Part shown: piece by piece, positions 27,999 through 42,029 of the stretch
How the letters are laid out: every line of letters starts with the position of its first letter
How positions within the stretch are numbered: position 1 is the stretch's first letter
Assembly: GCF_000165485.1 (NCBI RefSeq)
Contig: NC_014623.1
Coordinates: 8,264,893-8,328,892, forward strand
Direction of reading: 5' to 3'
Length of the DNA: 64,000 nucleotides
DNA from: Stigmatella aurantiaca DW4/3-1
GTDB taxonomy: Bacteria > Myxococcota > Myxococcia > Myxococcales > Myxococcaceae
The notes under the pieces: generated by a model
Told to the model about the DNA's origin: nothing
What the model saw: the letters and a program-made list of their open reading frames with translations, nothing else
The model's database searches: none
Translations under genes and position numbers: made by a program

Positions 27999-28002
<4 letters not shown>
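27340..28002 (+). CDS. actA: Alternative complex III, pentaheme cytochrome c subunit ActA
   Basis: 220 residues from ATG 27340 (MSGPLFPRW); a GTG at 27301 in the same frame would only add a non-typical leader. One N-terminal membrane anchor (about residues 13-36) precedes five CxxCH heme sites: CRYCH, CMSCH, CATCH, CLDCH and, at the very C-terminus, CSTCH. Five hemes match the Rhodothermus ActA. It takes electrons inside the quinol:electron acceptor oxidoreductase complex that replaces bc1. The stop overlaps the actB start by 4 bases. Confidence 0.93.
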
Positions 28003-31265
<3,263 letters not shown>

Positions 31266-31267
31266 TC

Positions 31268-32713
31268 ATGGCCGAGACCGCCGCCCATTCCGCGCTCGAC
31301 CCGCTCGAGCCCCGGGAGCTCGTCCCACCGCACCACACCGACCGGACGCTCAATGACACCTTGCTCGATTATGTCTGGCAGAAGCCAGGCAAGGGCTGGT
31401 TCATGCTGTTCGGCATTTCCCTGTGCCTGCTGAGCCTGCTGGTCATCGGCCTCACCTACACGGTGGCCAAGGGCATCGGCACCTGGGGTAACAACCAGCC
31501 GGTCAGCTGGGCACTGGAGATCGTCAACTTCGTGTGGTGGGTGGGTATCGGCCACGCCGGAACGCTCATCTCCGCCATCCTCCTGCTGTTCCAGCAGAAG
31601 TGGCGCACCAGCATCAACCGCTTCGCCGAGGCGATGACGCTGTTCGCGGTCATGTGCGCGGGCCTCTTCCCGCTGTTCCACACCGGCCGCCCCTGGTTCG
31701 CCTTCTGGCTGTTCCCCTACCCCAGCACCCTGGGCGCGTGGCCGCAGTTCCGCTCCCCGCTGCTCTGGGACGTGTTCGCCATCTCGACGTACCTCACGGT
31801 GTCCGCGCTGTTCTGGTACGTGGGCCTCATCCCGGACCTGGCGGCCCTGCGCGACTCGTCGAAGACGAAGCTCCAGCGCATCCTCTACGGCATCTTCAGC
31901 CTCGGCTGGCGCGGCTCCGGGCGGCACTGGCACAACTACAAGATCGCCTACCTGCTGCTGGCCGGTATCTCCACGCCGCTCGTGGTCTCGGTGCACACCA
32001 TCGTGTCCTTCGACTTCGCGGTGTCCCTGCTGCCCGGCTGGCACGCCACCATCTTCCCGCCCTACTTCGTGGCCGGCGCCGTGTTCTCCGGCTTTGCCAT
32101 GGTCATCACGCTCATCATCCCGGCGCGCAAGTACATGGGCCTGAGGGATGTGATCACCGACCGGCACCTGGAGAACATGAACAAGGTCATCCTCGCGACG
32201 GGCCTGCTCGTGTCCTACGGCTACATGATGGAGCACTTCATCGCCTGGTACTCGCAGAGCCAGTACGAGATCTGGACCTTCTACGTGAACCGCGCGCGCG
32301 GCCCCTACTGGCCGGTGTACTGGCTGATGATCGCCTGCAACGTCATCACCCCGAACATCTTCTGGTTCAAGAAGTGCCGCACGAGCATCCCCATCATGTG
32401 GGTGGCCTCCATCATGGTGAACATCGGCATGTGGTGCGAGCGCTTCATCATCATCGTCACCTCGCTGCACCAGGACTTCCTGCCCTCCTCGTGGGACATG
32501 TACGCGCCCACCTGGGTGGACTGGTCCATCTACATCGGCACGCTGGGGCTGTTCGGCACCCTCTTCCTGCTGTTCCTGAAGTTCATCCCCGCGGTGGCCC
32601 TCAGCGAGGTGAAGGAAATGCAGCTGGAGTTGAAGCACGCCGCGCATGCCGCCCATGCGGGCCACGCCAACGACACGGCGGCGGCGGGCACCCTCACCCA
32701 CGGAGCGCACTAG
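31268..32713 (+). CDS. actC: Alternative complex III, NrfD-like quinol-site membrane subunit ActC
   Basis: 481 residues with about ten TM helices of the PsrC/NrfD family, starting 2 bases after the actB stop. Recognisable blocks include [16 protein letters not shown] (about residues 89-104), [23 protein letters not shown] (about 235-257) and a C-terminal His/Ala-rich tail ([13 protein letters not shown]). It binds menaquinol and hands electrons to ActB. One of two NrfD-like subunits here (with ActF), as in all complete alternative complex III operons. Confidence 0.94.
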   Translation: MAETAAHSALDPLEPRELVPPHHTDRTLNDTLLDYVWQKPGKGWFMLFGISLCLLSLLVIGLTYTVAKGIGTWGNNQPVSWALEIVNFVWWVGIGHAGTLISAILLLFQQKWRTSINRFAEAMTLFAVMCAGLFPLFHTGRPWFAFWLFPYPSTLGAWPQFRSPLLWDVFAISTYLTVSALFWYVGLIPDLAALRDSSKTKLQRILYGIFSLGWRGSGRHWHNYKIAYLLLAGISTPLVVSVHTIVSFDFAVSLLPGWHATIFPPYFVAGAVFSGFAMVITLIIPARKYMGLRDVITDRHLENMNKVILATGLLVSYGYMMEHFIAWYSQSQYEIWTFYVNRARGPYWPVYWLMIACNVITPNIFWFKKCRTSIPIMWVASIMVNIGMWCERFIIIVTSLHQDFLPSSWDMYAPTWVDWSIYIGTLGLFGTLFLLFLKFIPAVALSEVKEMQLELKHAAHAAHAGHANDTAAAGTLTHGAH

Positions 32714-32717
32714 AGCC

Positions 32718-33263
32718 ATGGAAGCCAAGGTCCTCGACAGCTGGGTGCTCGGCGAATTCGAGACGCCCGAAGCCCTCGTTGCCGCCACCAATGAAATGCG
32801 CCTGAAGGGCTTTCAGGGCATGGACACGTACTCCCCGTACCCGCTGCACGGCGGGTCCGAGGCGCTGGGCCTGCCCCCTTCGAAGGTGCCTTTCATCGCC
32901 CTGGGCGGCACGCTCACCGGCTGCATCACCGCGCTGACGATGCAGACGTACATGAACTCCGTCGACTACCCGCTCAACGTGGGTGGCCGTCCCATCCTGA
33001 GCCTGCCCTCGTGGGTGCCCGTCACCTTCGAGCTGTCGGTGCTCTTCACCGCGTTCGGCATCTTCTTCGGCCTCATGGCGCTCAGCCGCCTGCCCCAGCT
33101 CTACCACCCGGTGTTCGAGCACGATGCCTTCCGCAGCGCCTCCACGCACGGGTTCTGGCTGAGCATCCCCAAGCGGGCGGGCGTGAACGCGGAGGATGTC
33201 ATGCAGCAGTTGCAGAGCCTGGGCGCCACCCAGGTGACCGTCGTCACGGGAGAGAAGGAATGA
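32718..33263 (+). CDS. actD: Alternative complex III subunit ActD (DUF3341)
   Basis: 181 residues from ATG 32718. It starts with a soluble ferredoxin-like segment (LGEFETPEALVAATNEMRLKG), followed by two TM helices (about residues 57-77 and 98-122), and ends with a soluble helix (VNAEDVMQQLQSLGA). DUF3341/ActD sits beside ActC in known complexes. It follows actC by 4 bases, and its stop overlaps the actE start (ATGA). Confidence 0.9.
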   Translation: MEAKVLDSWVLGEFETPEALVAATNEMRLKGFQGMDTYSPYPLHGGSEALGLPPSKVPFIALGGTLTGCITALTMQTYMNSVDYPLNVGGRPILSLPSWVPVTFELSVLFTAFGIFFGLMALSRLPQLYHPVFEHDAFRSASTHGFWLSIPKRAGVNAEDVMQQLQSLGATQVTVVTGEKE

Positions 33264-33823
33264 AGTACCTCATCCCCGCCGTGGGACTCGCGGCCCTCAC
33301 CGGTTGCCAGATCTCCTCTGAAACCCTCCAGCGCATGGAGGACCAGTCCAAGTACGAGTACTACGAGACCTCGGAGTTCTGGGCCGATGGGCGTGCCATG
33401 CGCACCCCGCCCGAGGGCACCTTCGCGCGCGAGCAGCTCGTGGGCAACCCGGGGCTGTCCACCGGCCGCGTGGGCGCGCAGCTGGTGTCCGCCATCCCGG
33501 TCACCGTGGACAAGAGCCTGCTGCTGCTCGGCCAGAAGAAGTACAACATCGTCTGCTCGCAGTGCCACGGCGTGCTCGGCGACGGCAACAGCATCGTCGC
33601 GGAGAACATGGGCCTGCGGCTGCCGCCGTCCCTGCTGGAGCTGTCCGAGCGCCCGGCAGGCCACTTCTACACCGCCATCAACGAGGGCTACGGCGTGATG
33701 CCGTCCTTCAGCGGTGAGCTCAACACCCAGGAGCGCTGGGCCGTGGTCGCCTACGTGCGCGCGCTCCAGGCCGCCCGGTCCACCCGTCCGGGAGGCGAGT
33801 CTCTTCCTCAGGAGAACCGATGA
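33260..33823 (+). CDS. actE: Alternative complex III, monoheme cytochrome c lipoprotein ActE
   Basis: 187 residues. A short signal ends in the lipobox LTGC (Cys about residue 16), so it is a lipoprotein. One heme site CSQCHG is near residue 98, with an axial Met candidate in GYGVMPSFSGEL (about 146-157). It carries electrons out of the complex, probably to the caa3 oxidase encoded downstream. Translationally coupled on both sides: its stop overlaps the actF start by 4 bases. Confidence 0.92.
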   Translation: MKYLIPAVGLAALTGCQISSETLQRMEDQSKYEYYETSEFWADGRAMRTPPEGTFAREQLVGNPGLSTGRVGAQLVSAIPVTVDKSLLLLGQKKYNIVCSQCHGVLGDGNSIVAENMGLRLPPSLLELSERPAGHFYTAINEGYGVMPSFSGELNTQERWAVVAYVRALQAARSTRPGGESLPQENR

Positions 33824-35016
33824 ATTCCGTGGAGCGTTACACCGCCACGCCCAAGCTCATGCCGCTGGCCGGTGGCATCGGCGTGCTCGGCCTGCTGCTC
33901 ACCGCCGCGGGGTACTTCGTGGACCCGCGCGCCACCGGCCACAGCTACCTGCTGGCGTTCGCGTACTGGGCCGGCATCTCCATCGCCTCGACCATCATGG
34001 TCGCCATCTTCCACACGGCCAAGGCCACGTGGATGACGGTGCTGCGCCGGGTGATGGAGACGATGGCCGTCTCCATTCCCCTGTTCGCGGTGCTCTTCCT
34101 GGGCCTCATCCCGGCCTTCAAGCACATCTACCCGTGGTTCCCCGGCTCGGAGCTCGTCAACAGCCTGAGCGAGCTGGAGCGCGAGCACCTGGGCCACAAG
34201 CAGCACGGCTACCTGAACCCCACGTTCTTCGCCGTGCGCCAGATCATCTACTTCAGCGTGTGGATCTTCGTGAGCCACCGGCTGCACTCGCTCAGCACCC
34301 GCCAGGACGAGGACGGCCAGTTGGAGCGCACCGCGAGCCTGCGCAAGTGGTCCCCCGGTTCGCTGCCCTTCCTTGCGCTCACCATTACTTTTGCTGCGTT
34401 CGACTGGATGATGAGCCTCACGCCGCTGTGGTTTTCCACCATCTTTGGCGTCTATTACTTCACGGGCAGCTTCCTGTCGGTCTTCTGCCTGCTGACGATC
34501 GTGTCGGTGAACGCGCAGGGGCATAACCTGTACGGCAACCTGGTGAAGCCCTCGCACTTCCACAACCTGGGCAAGCTGATGCTGGGCTTCACCGCCTTCT
34601 GGGCCTACATCGCCTTCTCCCAGTTCTTCCTCATCTGGATCGCCAACCTCCCGGAAGAGGCGCCCTGGTACCACACGCGCATCGCCACCGGCTGGCGCGG
34701 CCTGTCCATCTCGCTGTTCTTCCTGCACTTCCTGCTGCCGTTCGCCATCCTCCTGTCGCGCAACCTGAAGCTGCAGCCGCGCAAGCTGGCGGTGGTGGCC
34801 GTGTACCTGCTCGTCATCCACGCGGTGGACCTGTACTGGCTCATCTGGCCAGCCTTCAGCCCCGAGCACCCGTCCTTCCACTGGACGCTCGTCACCGCGT
34901 TCCTGGGCGTGGGCGGCGTGTCCATCGCCTTCGCGCTGTTCCGCATCCGCGGCCGGTACACGCTGCCGGTGAAGGACCCGTACATCGCCGAGTCCCTGAG
35001 GTACGTGCAGCCATGA
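33820..35016 (+). CDS. actF: Alternative complex III, second NrfD-like membrane subunit ActF
   Basis: 398 residues with about ten TM helices. It lacks any iron-sulfur or heme motif. Blocks such as WMTVLRRVMETMAVSIPLFAVLFLG (about residues 69-93) and FDWMMSLTPLWFSTIFGVYYF (about 190-210) are typical of ActF. It probably forms the second quinone-like domain and a route for protons. The stop overlaps the next start by 4 bases (ATGA). Confidence 0.94.
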   Translation: MNSVERYTATPKLMPLAGGIGVLGLLLTAAGYFVDPRATGHSYLLAFAYWAGISIASTIMVAIFHTAKATWMTVLRRVMETMAVSIPLFAVLFLGLIPAFKHIYPWFPGSELVNSLSELEREHLGHKQHGYLNPTFFAVRQIIYFSVWIFVSHRLHSLSTRQDEDGQLERTASLRKWSPGSLPFLALTITFAAFDWMMSLTPLWFSTIFGVYYFTGSFLSVFCLLTIVSVNAQGHNLYGNLVKPSHFHNLGKLMLGFTAFWAYIAFSQFFLIWIANLPEEAPWYHTRIATGWRGLSISLFFLHFLLPFAILLSRNLKLQPRKLAVVAVYLLVIHAVDLYWLIWPAFSPEHPSFHWTLVTAFLGVGGVSIAFALFRIRGRYTLPVKDPYIAESLRYVQP

Positions 35017-35477
35017 AGAAGACCCAGGTCGAGCAGGAGTCGCGCGTCATCGTCGGCGCGCACGGTGTGGCGGCCGAGGAGGATCACCTCATCCTCGGAA
35101 AGGTCATCAGCGTGGGGGTCATCTCCCTCGTCATCTTCATCGTGGGCGGCATCTGGGCCTGGCGCATTCAGGTGGCCACCGAGAAGGAGCAGCTGCCCGA
35201 CGGCCCCGCCGCCCGGCCGGCCGCCATGGGCCAGTACGAGATCGGCATCGTCAACCAGCGCCTCTTCGAGCAGGACTTCCACGCCAAGCAGAAGATCTCC
35301 GCCCAGCAGCAGGCGCTGCACAACGGCTGGGGAGACCAGCCCGGCGTGGCGGCCCACCCCAACCTCGATCAGGCCATGGAGCGCGTCATCTCCGACGCCC
35401 GGCGCGCCCCCCCGCCCCCCCCTCCGGCGCCCGAGACCGCGCCCGAGTCCCCTTCTCCCACCTCGCCACCGCGATAG
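35013..35477 (+). CDS. Small single-span membrane protein of the act operon (ActG-like position)
   Basis: 154 residues. One TM helix (VISVGVISLVIFIVGGIWAW, about residues 32-51) separates a charged N-terminus from an extracytoplasmic region with YEIGIVNQRLFEQD and a conserved-looking ISAQQQALHNGWGDQPG motif, then a Pro-rich tail (PPPPPPAPE). It is placed between actF and sco, where other alternative complex III operons often have a small extra subunit. A structural or assembly role is inferred; the sequence itself shows no cofactor site. Confidence 0.7.
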   Translation: MKKTQVEQESRVIVGAHGVAAEEDHLILGKVISVGVISLVIFIVGGIWAWRIQVATEKEQLPDGPAARPAAMGQYEIGIVNQRLFEQDFHAKQKISAQQQALHNGWGDQPGVAAHPNLDQAMERVISDARRAPPPPPPAPETAPESPSPTSPPR

Positions 35478-35486
35478 CCTCCGCTG

Positions 35487-36368
35487 ATGTCCTCCTTCCC
35501 CTCTCACGCTTCTGTGCGCCTCCCACCGGCCTTGCGGCTCGCCGTGGCGGTCCTGGCCCTGGGTGCCACGCTGCCAGCGTTCGCGCTGCCAGGGGGCGGC
35601 CGGACGCCTCGCGCCATCGTCGAGGCGCAGTCGGACACCCCGCCCGCGCTGCGCGGCGTGGAGGTGGAAGAGCACCTGGGCGAGCTGGTGCCCACCGAGC
35701 TGCGGTTCACGGACGCGCTGGGCAACGAGGTCCGCCTGGGCGACGTGCTGCCCAAGGACAAGCCCACCCTGCTCACGCTGGTGTACTACCAGTGCCCCAT
35801 GCTCTGTAACCTCGTGCTCAACGGCCAGGTGAGCGCCATGCGCGAGCTGGGGCTGGAGCTGGGCAAGGACTACGCGTCCGTCACGGTGAGCATCGACCCG
35901 AAGGACACGGCCGCGCAGAGCCTGGACCGGCGGCGGCGCCACCTCCAGGCCATGGGCAAGCCCGAGACGGCCCCCTGGCACTTTCTCACGGGCAGTGAGG
36001 AGAACATTCACAAGCTCGCGGAATCCGTGGGATTCAAGTACACGTACGACGCGAGCACCCAGCAGTATGGCCATGCGGCGGTGGTCCACGTCCTCACCCC
36101 CGAGGGCAGCATTTCCCGCTATCTGTACGGCACGAGCTTTCCCCCCAGCGACATGAAGATGGCGCTGGTGGAGGCCTCGCACGGCAAGATAGGGACCAGC
36201 TTTGACCGGGTCTTGATGACCTGCTTCAAGTACGACACCACCACGCGGCGGTATGGCTTCTACATCTTCGGGTTCATTCGCGTGGGCGCGCTCATGGTAT
36301 TCGGCGCGCTCTCGACAATGCTGATCTACTTCTGGAGGCGCGAGCTGAAGAAAGGCGCGACGGCATGA
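35487..36368 (+). CDS. SCO1/SenC copper chaperone for cytochrome oxidase
   Basis: 293 residues. A signal or anchor at the N-terminus is followed by a thioredoxin-like domain with the copper-binding CPMLC (CxxxC, about residues 109-113) in LLTLVYYQCPMLCNLV, and a His ligand in GHAAVVHVLTPEG (about 196). A C-terminal TM helix (VGALMVFGALSTMLIYFW) is an additional anchor. It delivers copper to the CuA site of subunit II, encoded next, whose start overlaps this stop (ATGA). Confidence 0.92.
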   Translation: MSSFPSHASVRLPPALRLAVAVLALGATLPAFALPGGGRTPRAIVEAQSDTPPALRGVEVEEHLGELVPTELRFTDALGNEVRLGDVLPKDKPTLLTLVYYQCPMLCNLVLNGQVSAMRELGLELGKDYASVTVSIDPKDTAAQSLDRRRRHLQAMGKPETAPWHFLTGSEENIHKLAESVGFKYTYDASTQQYGHAAVVHVLTPEGSISRYLYGTSFPPSDMKMALVEASHGKIGTSFDRVLMTCFKYDTTTRRYGFYIFGFIRVGALMVFGALSTMLIYFWRRELKKGATA

Positions 36369-37394
36369 GCGACATTGCCAACAAAATCCTCTTCCTCCCG
36401 GAGCGCGCGTCGACCTTCGCTGAACGAGTCGACGTCCTCCACTACTTCGTCGTCGGCACCACCATGGTGATGTCGGCGGGCGTGGGCCTGGCGGCGCTGT
36501 TCTTCTTCTTCCGCTTCCGCCGGCGCGTCCCCAACCAGACCACCGAGTACGTGGTGCCGGACCTCAAGACGGAGTTCCTCTTCGTCTCGGTTCCGCTGGT
36601 CTTCTTCCTGGTGTGGTTCGCCATTGGCTTCCGGGACTTCACGTGGGTCACCACGCCGCCCAAGGACGCCATGGACGTCTACGTCATGGGCAAGCAGTGG
36701 ATGTGGAAGTTCGCCTACCCGGAAGGGCCCAACGGCGTGAACGTGCTGCACGTGCCGGCCAACCGCCCGGTGCGGCTGCTCATCACGTCGCGGGACGTGC
36801 TCCACTCCTTCTACGTGCCGGCCTTCCGCATCAAGATGGATGCGCTGCCGGGCCGCTACACCCAGGTGTGGTTCGAGGCCACCAAGCCCGGCACGTACCA
36901 GGTGCTGTGCACCGAGTACTGCGGCCTGTCCCACTCGAAGATGCTCGCGGAGGTCGTCGTGCTGGCCCCCGAGGACTTCGAGGAGTGGCTCAAGGAGCAG
37001 CAGCGGGGCCGGCTCCAGGGCCGCCAGGACGCGCTGGCGGACACCTCGCTGGTGCCGCCGGTGGCCCGCATGGCCGAGCAGGGCGAGAAGCTCGCCGGCA
37101 CCCAGGGCTGCCTCAAGTGCCACACGGTGGACGGGGCGCCCCACGTGGGCCCCACGTTCCTGGGCATGTATGACCGTCAGGAGAAGCTCGCCGACGGGCA
37201 GACGATCCGTGTGGACGAAGCCTACATCACCCAGTCGATGATGGACCCGGGGGCACACCTGGTGGCTGGCTACCAGAACGTGATGCCCACCTATCAGGGC
37301 AAGCTGCAAGGCCCCGAGACGGCCGCCATCGTCGAGTACATCAAGACATTGCGCACCGCGAACGTCCGCGAAGTCTCCTCGGAGGGACCTGCCT

Positions 37395-37411
<17 letters not shown>
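36365..37411 (+). CDS. ctaC: Cytochrome c oxidase subunit II fused to cytochrome c (caa3 type)
   Basis: 348 residues. Two TM helices (about residues 27-55 and 74-96), then the cupredoxin domain with the CuA ligands HSFYVPAFR (about 150-158) and CTEYCGLSHSKM (about 184-195). A C-terminal cytochrome c domain follows, with heme site CLKCH (about residues 250-254) and a Met in QNVMPTYQG (about 306). The fusion defines a caa3 oxidase, which accepts electrons directly from alternative complex III. The end overlaps ctaD by 17 bases. Confidence 0.95.
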
Positions 37412-39069
<1,658 letters not shown>

Positions 39070-39077
<8 letters not shown>

Positions 39078-39732
39078 CGCTCCCGCCGCCCACGGCGCGG
39101 CGCCCGCCCCGAAGTTCGCAGAGCACTTCGCGTCGCTGGAGGTCCAGAACCACGCCGCCCGCCTGGGCATGTGGCTGTTCCTCTCCACGGAAATCCTGCT
39201 CTTCGCGGGTCTGTTCGCCTGCTACGCTTGCTACCGCTTCCTGTACCCGGAGGCGTTCGCCGAGGCCAGCCGGCACCTGGACCTGACGCTGGGCACGGTG
39301 AACACGGTGGTGCTCATCACCTCCTCGCTGACGGCGGCGCTCGCCGTGCACTACGCGAAGGAGGGCAAGAACAACATGGTGGCGCTGATGGTGGCGCTCA
39401 CCCTGCTGATGGCGCTGGGCTTCCTCGTCATCAAGGGCTTCGAGTACTCGCACAAGTTCCACGAGGGCACGCTGCCCGGCAAGCACTACAGCTACCAGGG
39501 GCTCCAGCTTCCCGGGGCGCCGATGTACTTCACCATCTACTTCCTCTCCACCGGCCTGCACGCGTTCCACGTCACCATCGGCATGGGCGTTCTGGCGTGG
39601 ATGGGCATCCGGGCGATCACCCAGAAGAACTTCGGCCCCAACAACTACACCGGCGTCGAGCTGGCCAGCATGTACTGGCACCTCGTGGACCTGGTGTGGA
39701 TCTTCCTCTTTCCGATGCTGTATCTCGTCTAG
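39070..39732 (+). CDS. ctaE: Cytochrome c oxidase subunit III
   Basis: 220 residues, about five TM helices, beginning 8 bases inside ctaD. It contains RLGMWLFLSTEILLFAGLFACY (about residues 31-52), YFLSTGLHAFHVTIGMGVLAW (about 156-176) and the conserved ending YWHLVDLVWIFLFPMLYLV. It stabilises subunit I. Normal length. Confidence 0.96.
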
Positions 39733-39744
39733 GAGCGCATCCCC

Positions 39745-40179
39745 ATGGCCGTCGTCAACGAGACACACTCGGAAGAGCACAACATGCAGGAGCACCACGG
39801 CACGGGCCGGTACTGGCTCGTGTGGGCCGCGCTCCTGGCCTTCACCTTCATCACGGTGATCACCGGCCGCATGCACCTGCCCACCTTCGGGTTGCTGCTG
39901 GCGCTCGTCATCGCCACCGTGAAGGGCACCCTGGTGCTGCTGTTCTTCATGCACCTCATCGACCACAAGGGCGCCAACCGCCTGGTCATGGGCGTGTCGC
40001 TGCTCTTCGTGCTGATCATGATCATGGCCCCCATGGCGGACTTCGCCACGCGGTTCCGGGGCTCGAACCCTCCTGGCTCGCACGTGAGCGACCTGAAGGA
40101 TCTCAACTTCCCGGAGGCCCAGGGAGACGCGAAGCACGGCGGCTCGCACGGCCTGAAGCTGCCGGATTCGCACCCGTAA
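39745..40179 (+). CDS. ctaF: Cytochrome c oxidase subunit IV
   Basis: 144 residues. Three short TM helices (about residues 25-40, 49-67 and 78-95) with the typical TVKGTLVLLFFMHL stretch, followed by an unusually long soluble tail rich in Gly/Ser/His. It starts 12 bases after ctaE and ends the act-sco-cta operon, before a strong terminator hairpin. Confidence 0.88.
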   Translation: MAVVNETHSEEHNMQEHHGTGRYWLVWAALLAFTFITVITGRMHLPTFGLLLALVIATVKGTLVLLFFMHLIDHKGANRLVMGVSLLFVLIMIMAPMADFATRFRGSNPPGSHVSDLKDLNFPEAQGDAKHGGSHGLKLPDSHP

Positions 40180-40205
40180 CCGGGTTCCCTTTCACGGCTT
40201 CATCG

Positions 40206-40238
40206 CGCGGCGCCGAGGGACTCTTCCCCGGCGCCGCG
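40206..40238. terminator. Strong hairpin terminator ending the respiratory operon
   Basis: A perfect 10-bp repeat CGCGGCGCCG (40206-40215) / CGGCGCCGCG (40229-40238), extended inward by GGGA (40217-40220) / TCCC (40225-40228), gives about 14 bp with a 4-nt loop and one bulged A. It lies between convergent ctaF and the DUF481 gene and may stop both. Confidence 0.65.
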
Positions 40239-40265
40239 TGGCGTTTCGGGCTCCCGAGGCGGGTT

Positions 40266-41249
40266 CTAGAATCCCACCTCGATGCTGACCGAGAGCGCGG
40301 TGTCGGTCTTCACCTTCCCCACCGCGGGCGAGCTGTCGTACTGGAGCAGGAAGCTGGTGGAGAGCGCCAGCGACTCGGTCAGCCGCGCCGTGAGCTTGGA
40401 CTGGCTGTTGACGAGCAGGCGCGCATCGCCGAGCACGTTGGGCACCGCCTCCGCCTCTTCCGTGAAGATGACGTCCTTGGAGAGGCCATAGGCCAGCGAG
40501 AGCCCCACCCGGGGGCCGCCCAGGTCCACATCGGGCAGGTCCTCGCGGATGGGGTAGTACTGGAAGCGCGTCTCCCGCAGGAAGCGGAACGCCAGGTCCG
40601 TGCGCAAGGAGGTCACCCGTCCGTCGGCCTGCTTCTCGTCCCACCAGAGGATGCCGGTTCCCGCCTCGCCCAGGCCTCGCAGTTCCATGCTCCTGACGTG
40701 GTCCGTCTCCGCGCCCGCCAGCAGGTACCCGCTCACCACCTCGGTGAAGCGGCGGTCTCCGCGCACTTGCACCCCCGCCCCCAGCGCCACCACCTGGGCG
40801 CGCTCGGGCTCCGTCTCCGTGGCTGACAGCCGGCTGCGGCCGTACACGGCCTGCGCCTTGATGGCGTAGATCCAGTTGGCCGTCTTGCGCTGCGCGGTCG
40901 CCAGCCCGTTGAACGTCAGCGTGGAGGAGTTGCCCGACAGTGAGATGAGGCCAAGCCCCACGGAGCCGCTCCAGGGATCCTCCTTCACCGGCGCATCGAC
41001 CGGCTTGGGTGCCTCGGGCATCGCCGCCGCTGGAACCGTGGACGGACGGGCGAGGACCTCGGTCAACCGCTCCACGGCGGTGGCCATCCGCTCGCTGGCC
41101 TTGGCGGCCTCCTGGGCGGCGGTGGCGGCGCTCTCCGCGGCAGCGGCGGCGCGCTCGACAGCGGCCGGAACCGAGGCGGGAGGAGGCGGCACCGAGGCGG
41201 GGGGAACCTGAGACTGGAGGGAGGTGGCCATCAAAAAGGCGGTCAGCAT
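40266..41249 (-). CDS. DUF481 outer-membrane beta-barrel protein
   Basis: 327 residues. An N-terminal signal-like segment is followed by a Pro/Ala-rich helix with repeated AAAAAESAATAAQEAAKASE (possible short coiled coil, about residues 31-65). From about residue 92 the protein is an amphipathic beta-barrel: SGSVGLGLISLSGNSSTLTFNG is the DUF481 (YdiY-type) opening. It ends with an aromatic residue (IEVGF), as outer-membrane barrels do. Function is unknown; related proteins are called salt-induced. Confidence 0.85.
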   Translation of the reverse strand: MLTAFLMATSLQSQVPPASVPPPPASVPAAVERAAAAAESAATAAQEAAKASERMATAVERLTEVLARPSTVPAAAMPEAPKPVDAPVKEDPWSGSVGLGLISLSGNSSTLTFNGLATAQRKTANWIYAIKAQAVYGRSRLSATETEPERAQVVALGAGVQVRGDRRFTEVVSGYLLAGAETDHVRSMELRGLGEAGTGILWWDEKQADGRVTSLRTDLAFRFLRETRFQYYPIREDLPDVDLGGPRVGLSLAYGLSKDVIFTEEAEAVPNVLGDARLLVNSQSKLTARLTESLALSTSFLLQYDSSPAVGKVKTDTALSVSIEVGF

Positions 41250-41348
41250 GAAAAGCTCTCTTCGGGTCCTATGTGTCCTGACGACAAGGCAAGCCCGATC
41301 CCTTTACTCTGCCCCTCCCCAGCGTCCAGCCCTTCCGGAGCAGATTTC

Positions 41349-42026
41349 GTGAAGCCCACCTCCTTAGCCCTCCTGCTTCTGCTGATGCTGCTGCCAGGCG
41401 CCGCGTCCGCGCAGCGCCAGGTCACCGCGCCCGTGGACATCGCCGTGGGCCCCACCGCGCTCCTCTTCTTCGGGCCCGTCTTCGAGGACCAGCCGCTGCA
41501 CACCGGGCTGAAGATCAACGTGGAGGCGGTGCTCGACCAGGAGTGGCTGCGCAAGAACCAGTCCCTCATTCCACGCAAGTACCGGAGCCGGGCGCTGAAG
41601 GCCGGAGAGATTCGCTACTCGCCCCCCGCCACGGCCCTCATCCCCGAAACGCTCATCATCTCCCCGAAGTACCAGAACACCGGCATCTATGGCGCGACCT
41701 GGAAACCGCTGGGCTTCGGCCTCTCGTTCACCCCCAGCCCCGTGCGCCTCTCCTTCGATGCCGGGCTGGTCCTCACCTACGCCTATCTGTACTCGGACAC
41801 GCTGGAGAACACCCACTTCCTCCGGCCGGGGCTCCAGGCAGGGTTGGACCTGGAGTTCCAGCTCAGCAAGAGCTTCCTGGTCAGCCTCGGGTGGGCCTCC
41901 GCCTTCTACATTCCCCAGAAGCTGGGCACCCTCGGCGAGGTGAAGCCCCTCGACGCGTCCATCTTCCACGTGGGCCAGCCCTACCTGCTGCTCCACTTCC
42001 GCGTCCCCGTCACCACCCGCCTCTGA
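41349..42026 (+). CDS. Secreted protein of unknown function, probable outer-membrane barrel
   Basis: 225 residues from GTG 41349, giving a clean signal peptide (MKPTSLALLLLLMLLPGAASA) before QRQV. The mature part alternates polar and hydrophobic residues (e.g. GFGLSFTPSPVRLSFDAGLVL; YLLLHFRVPVTTRL), suggesting an eight-strand-like beta-barrel. No family is recognised. It is divergent from the DUF481 gene with 99 bases between, and stops 3 bases before the GNAT gene, so the two may be co-transcribed. Confidence 0.75.
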   Translation: MKPTSLALLLLLMLLPGAASAQRQVTAPVDIAVGPTALLFFGPVFEDQPLHTGLKINVEAVLDQEWLRKNQSLIPRKYRSRALKAGEIRYSPPATALIPETLIISPKYQNTGIYGATWKPLGFGLSFTPSPVRLSFDAGLVLTYAYLYSDTLENTHFLRPGLQAGLDLEFQLSKSFLVSLGWASAFYIPQKLGTLGEVKPLDASIFHVGQPYLLLHFRVPVTTRL

Positions 42027-42029
42027 GCC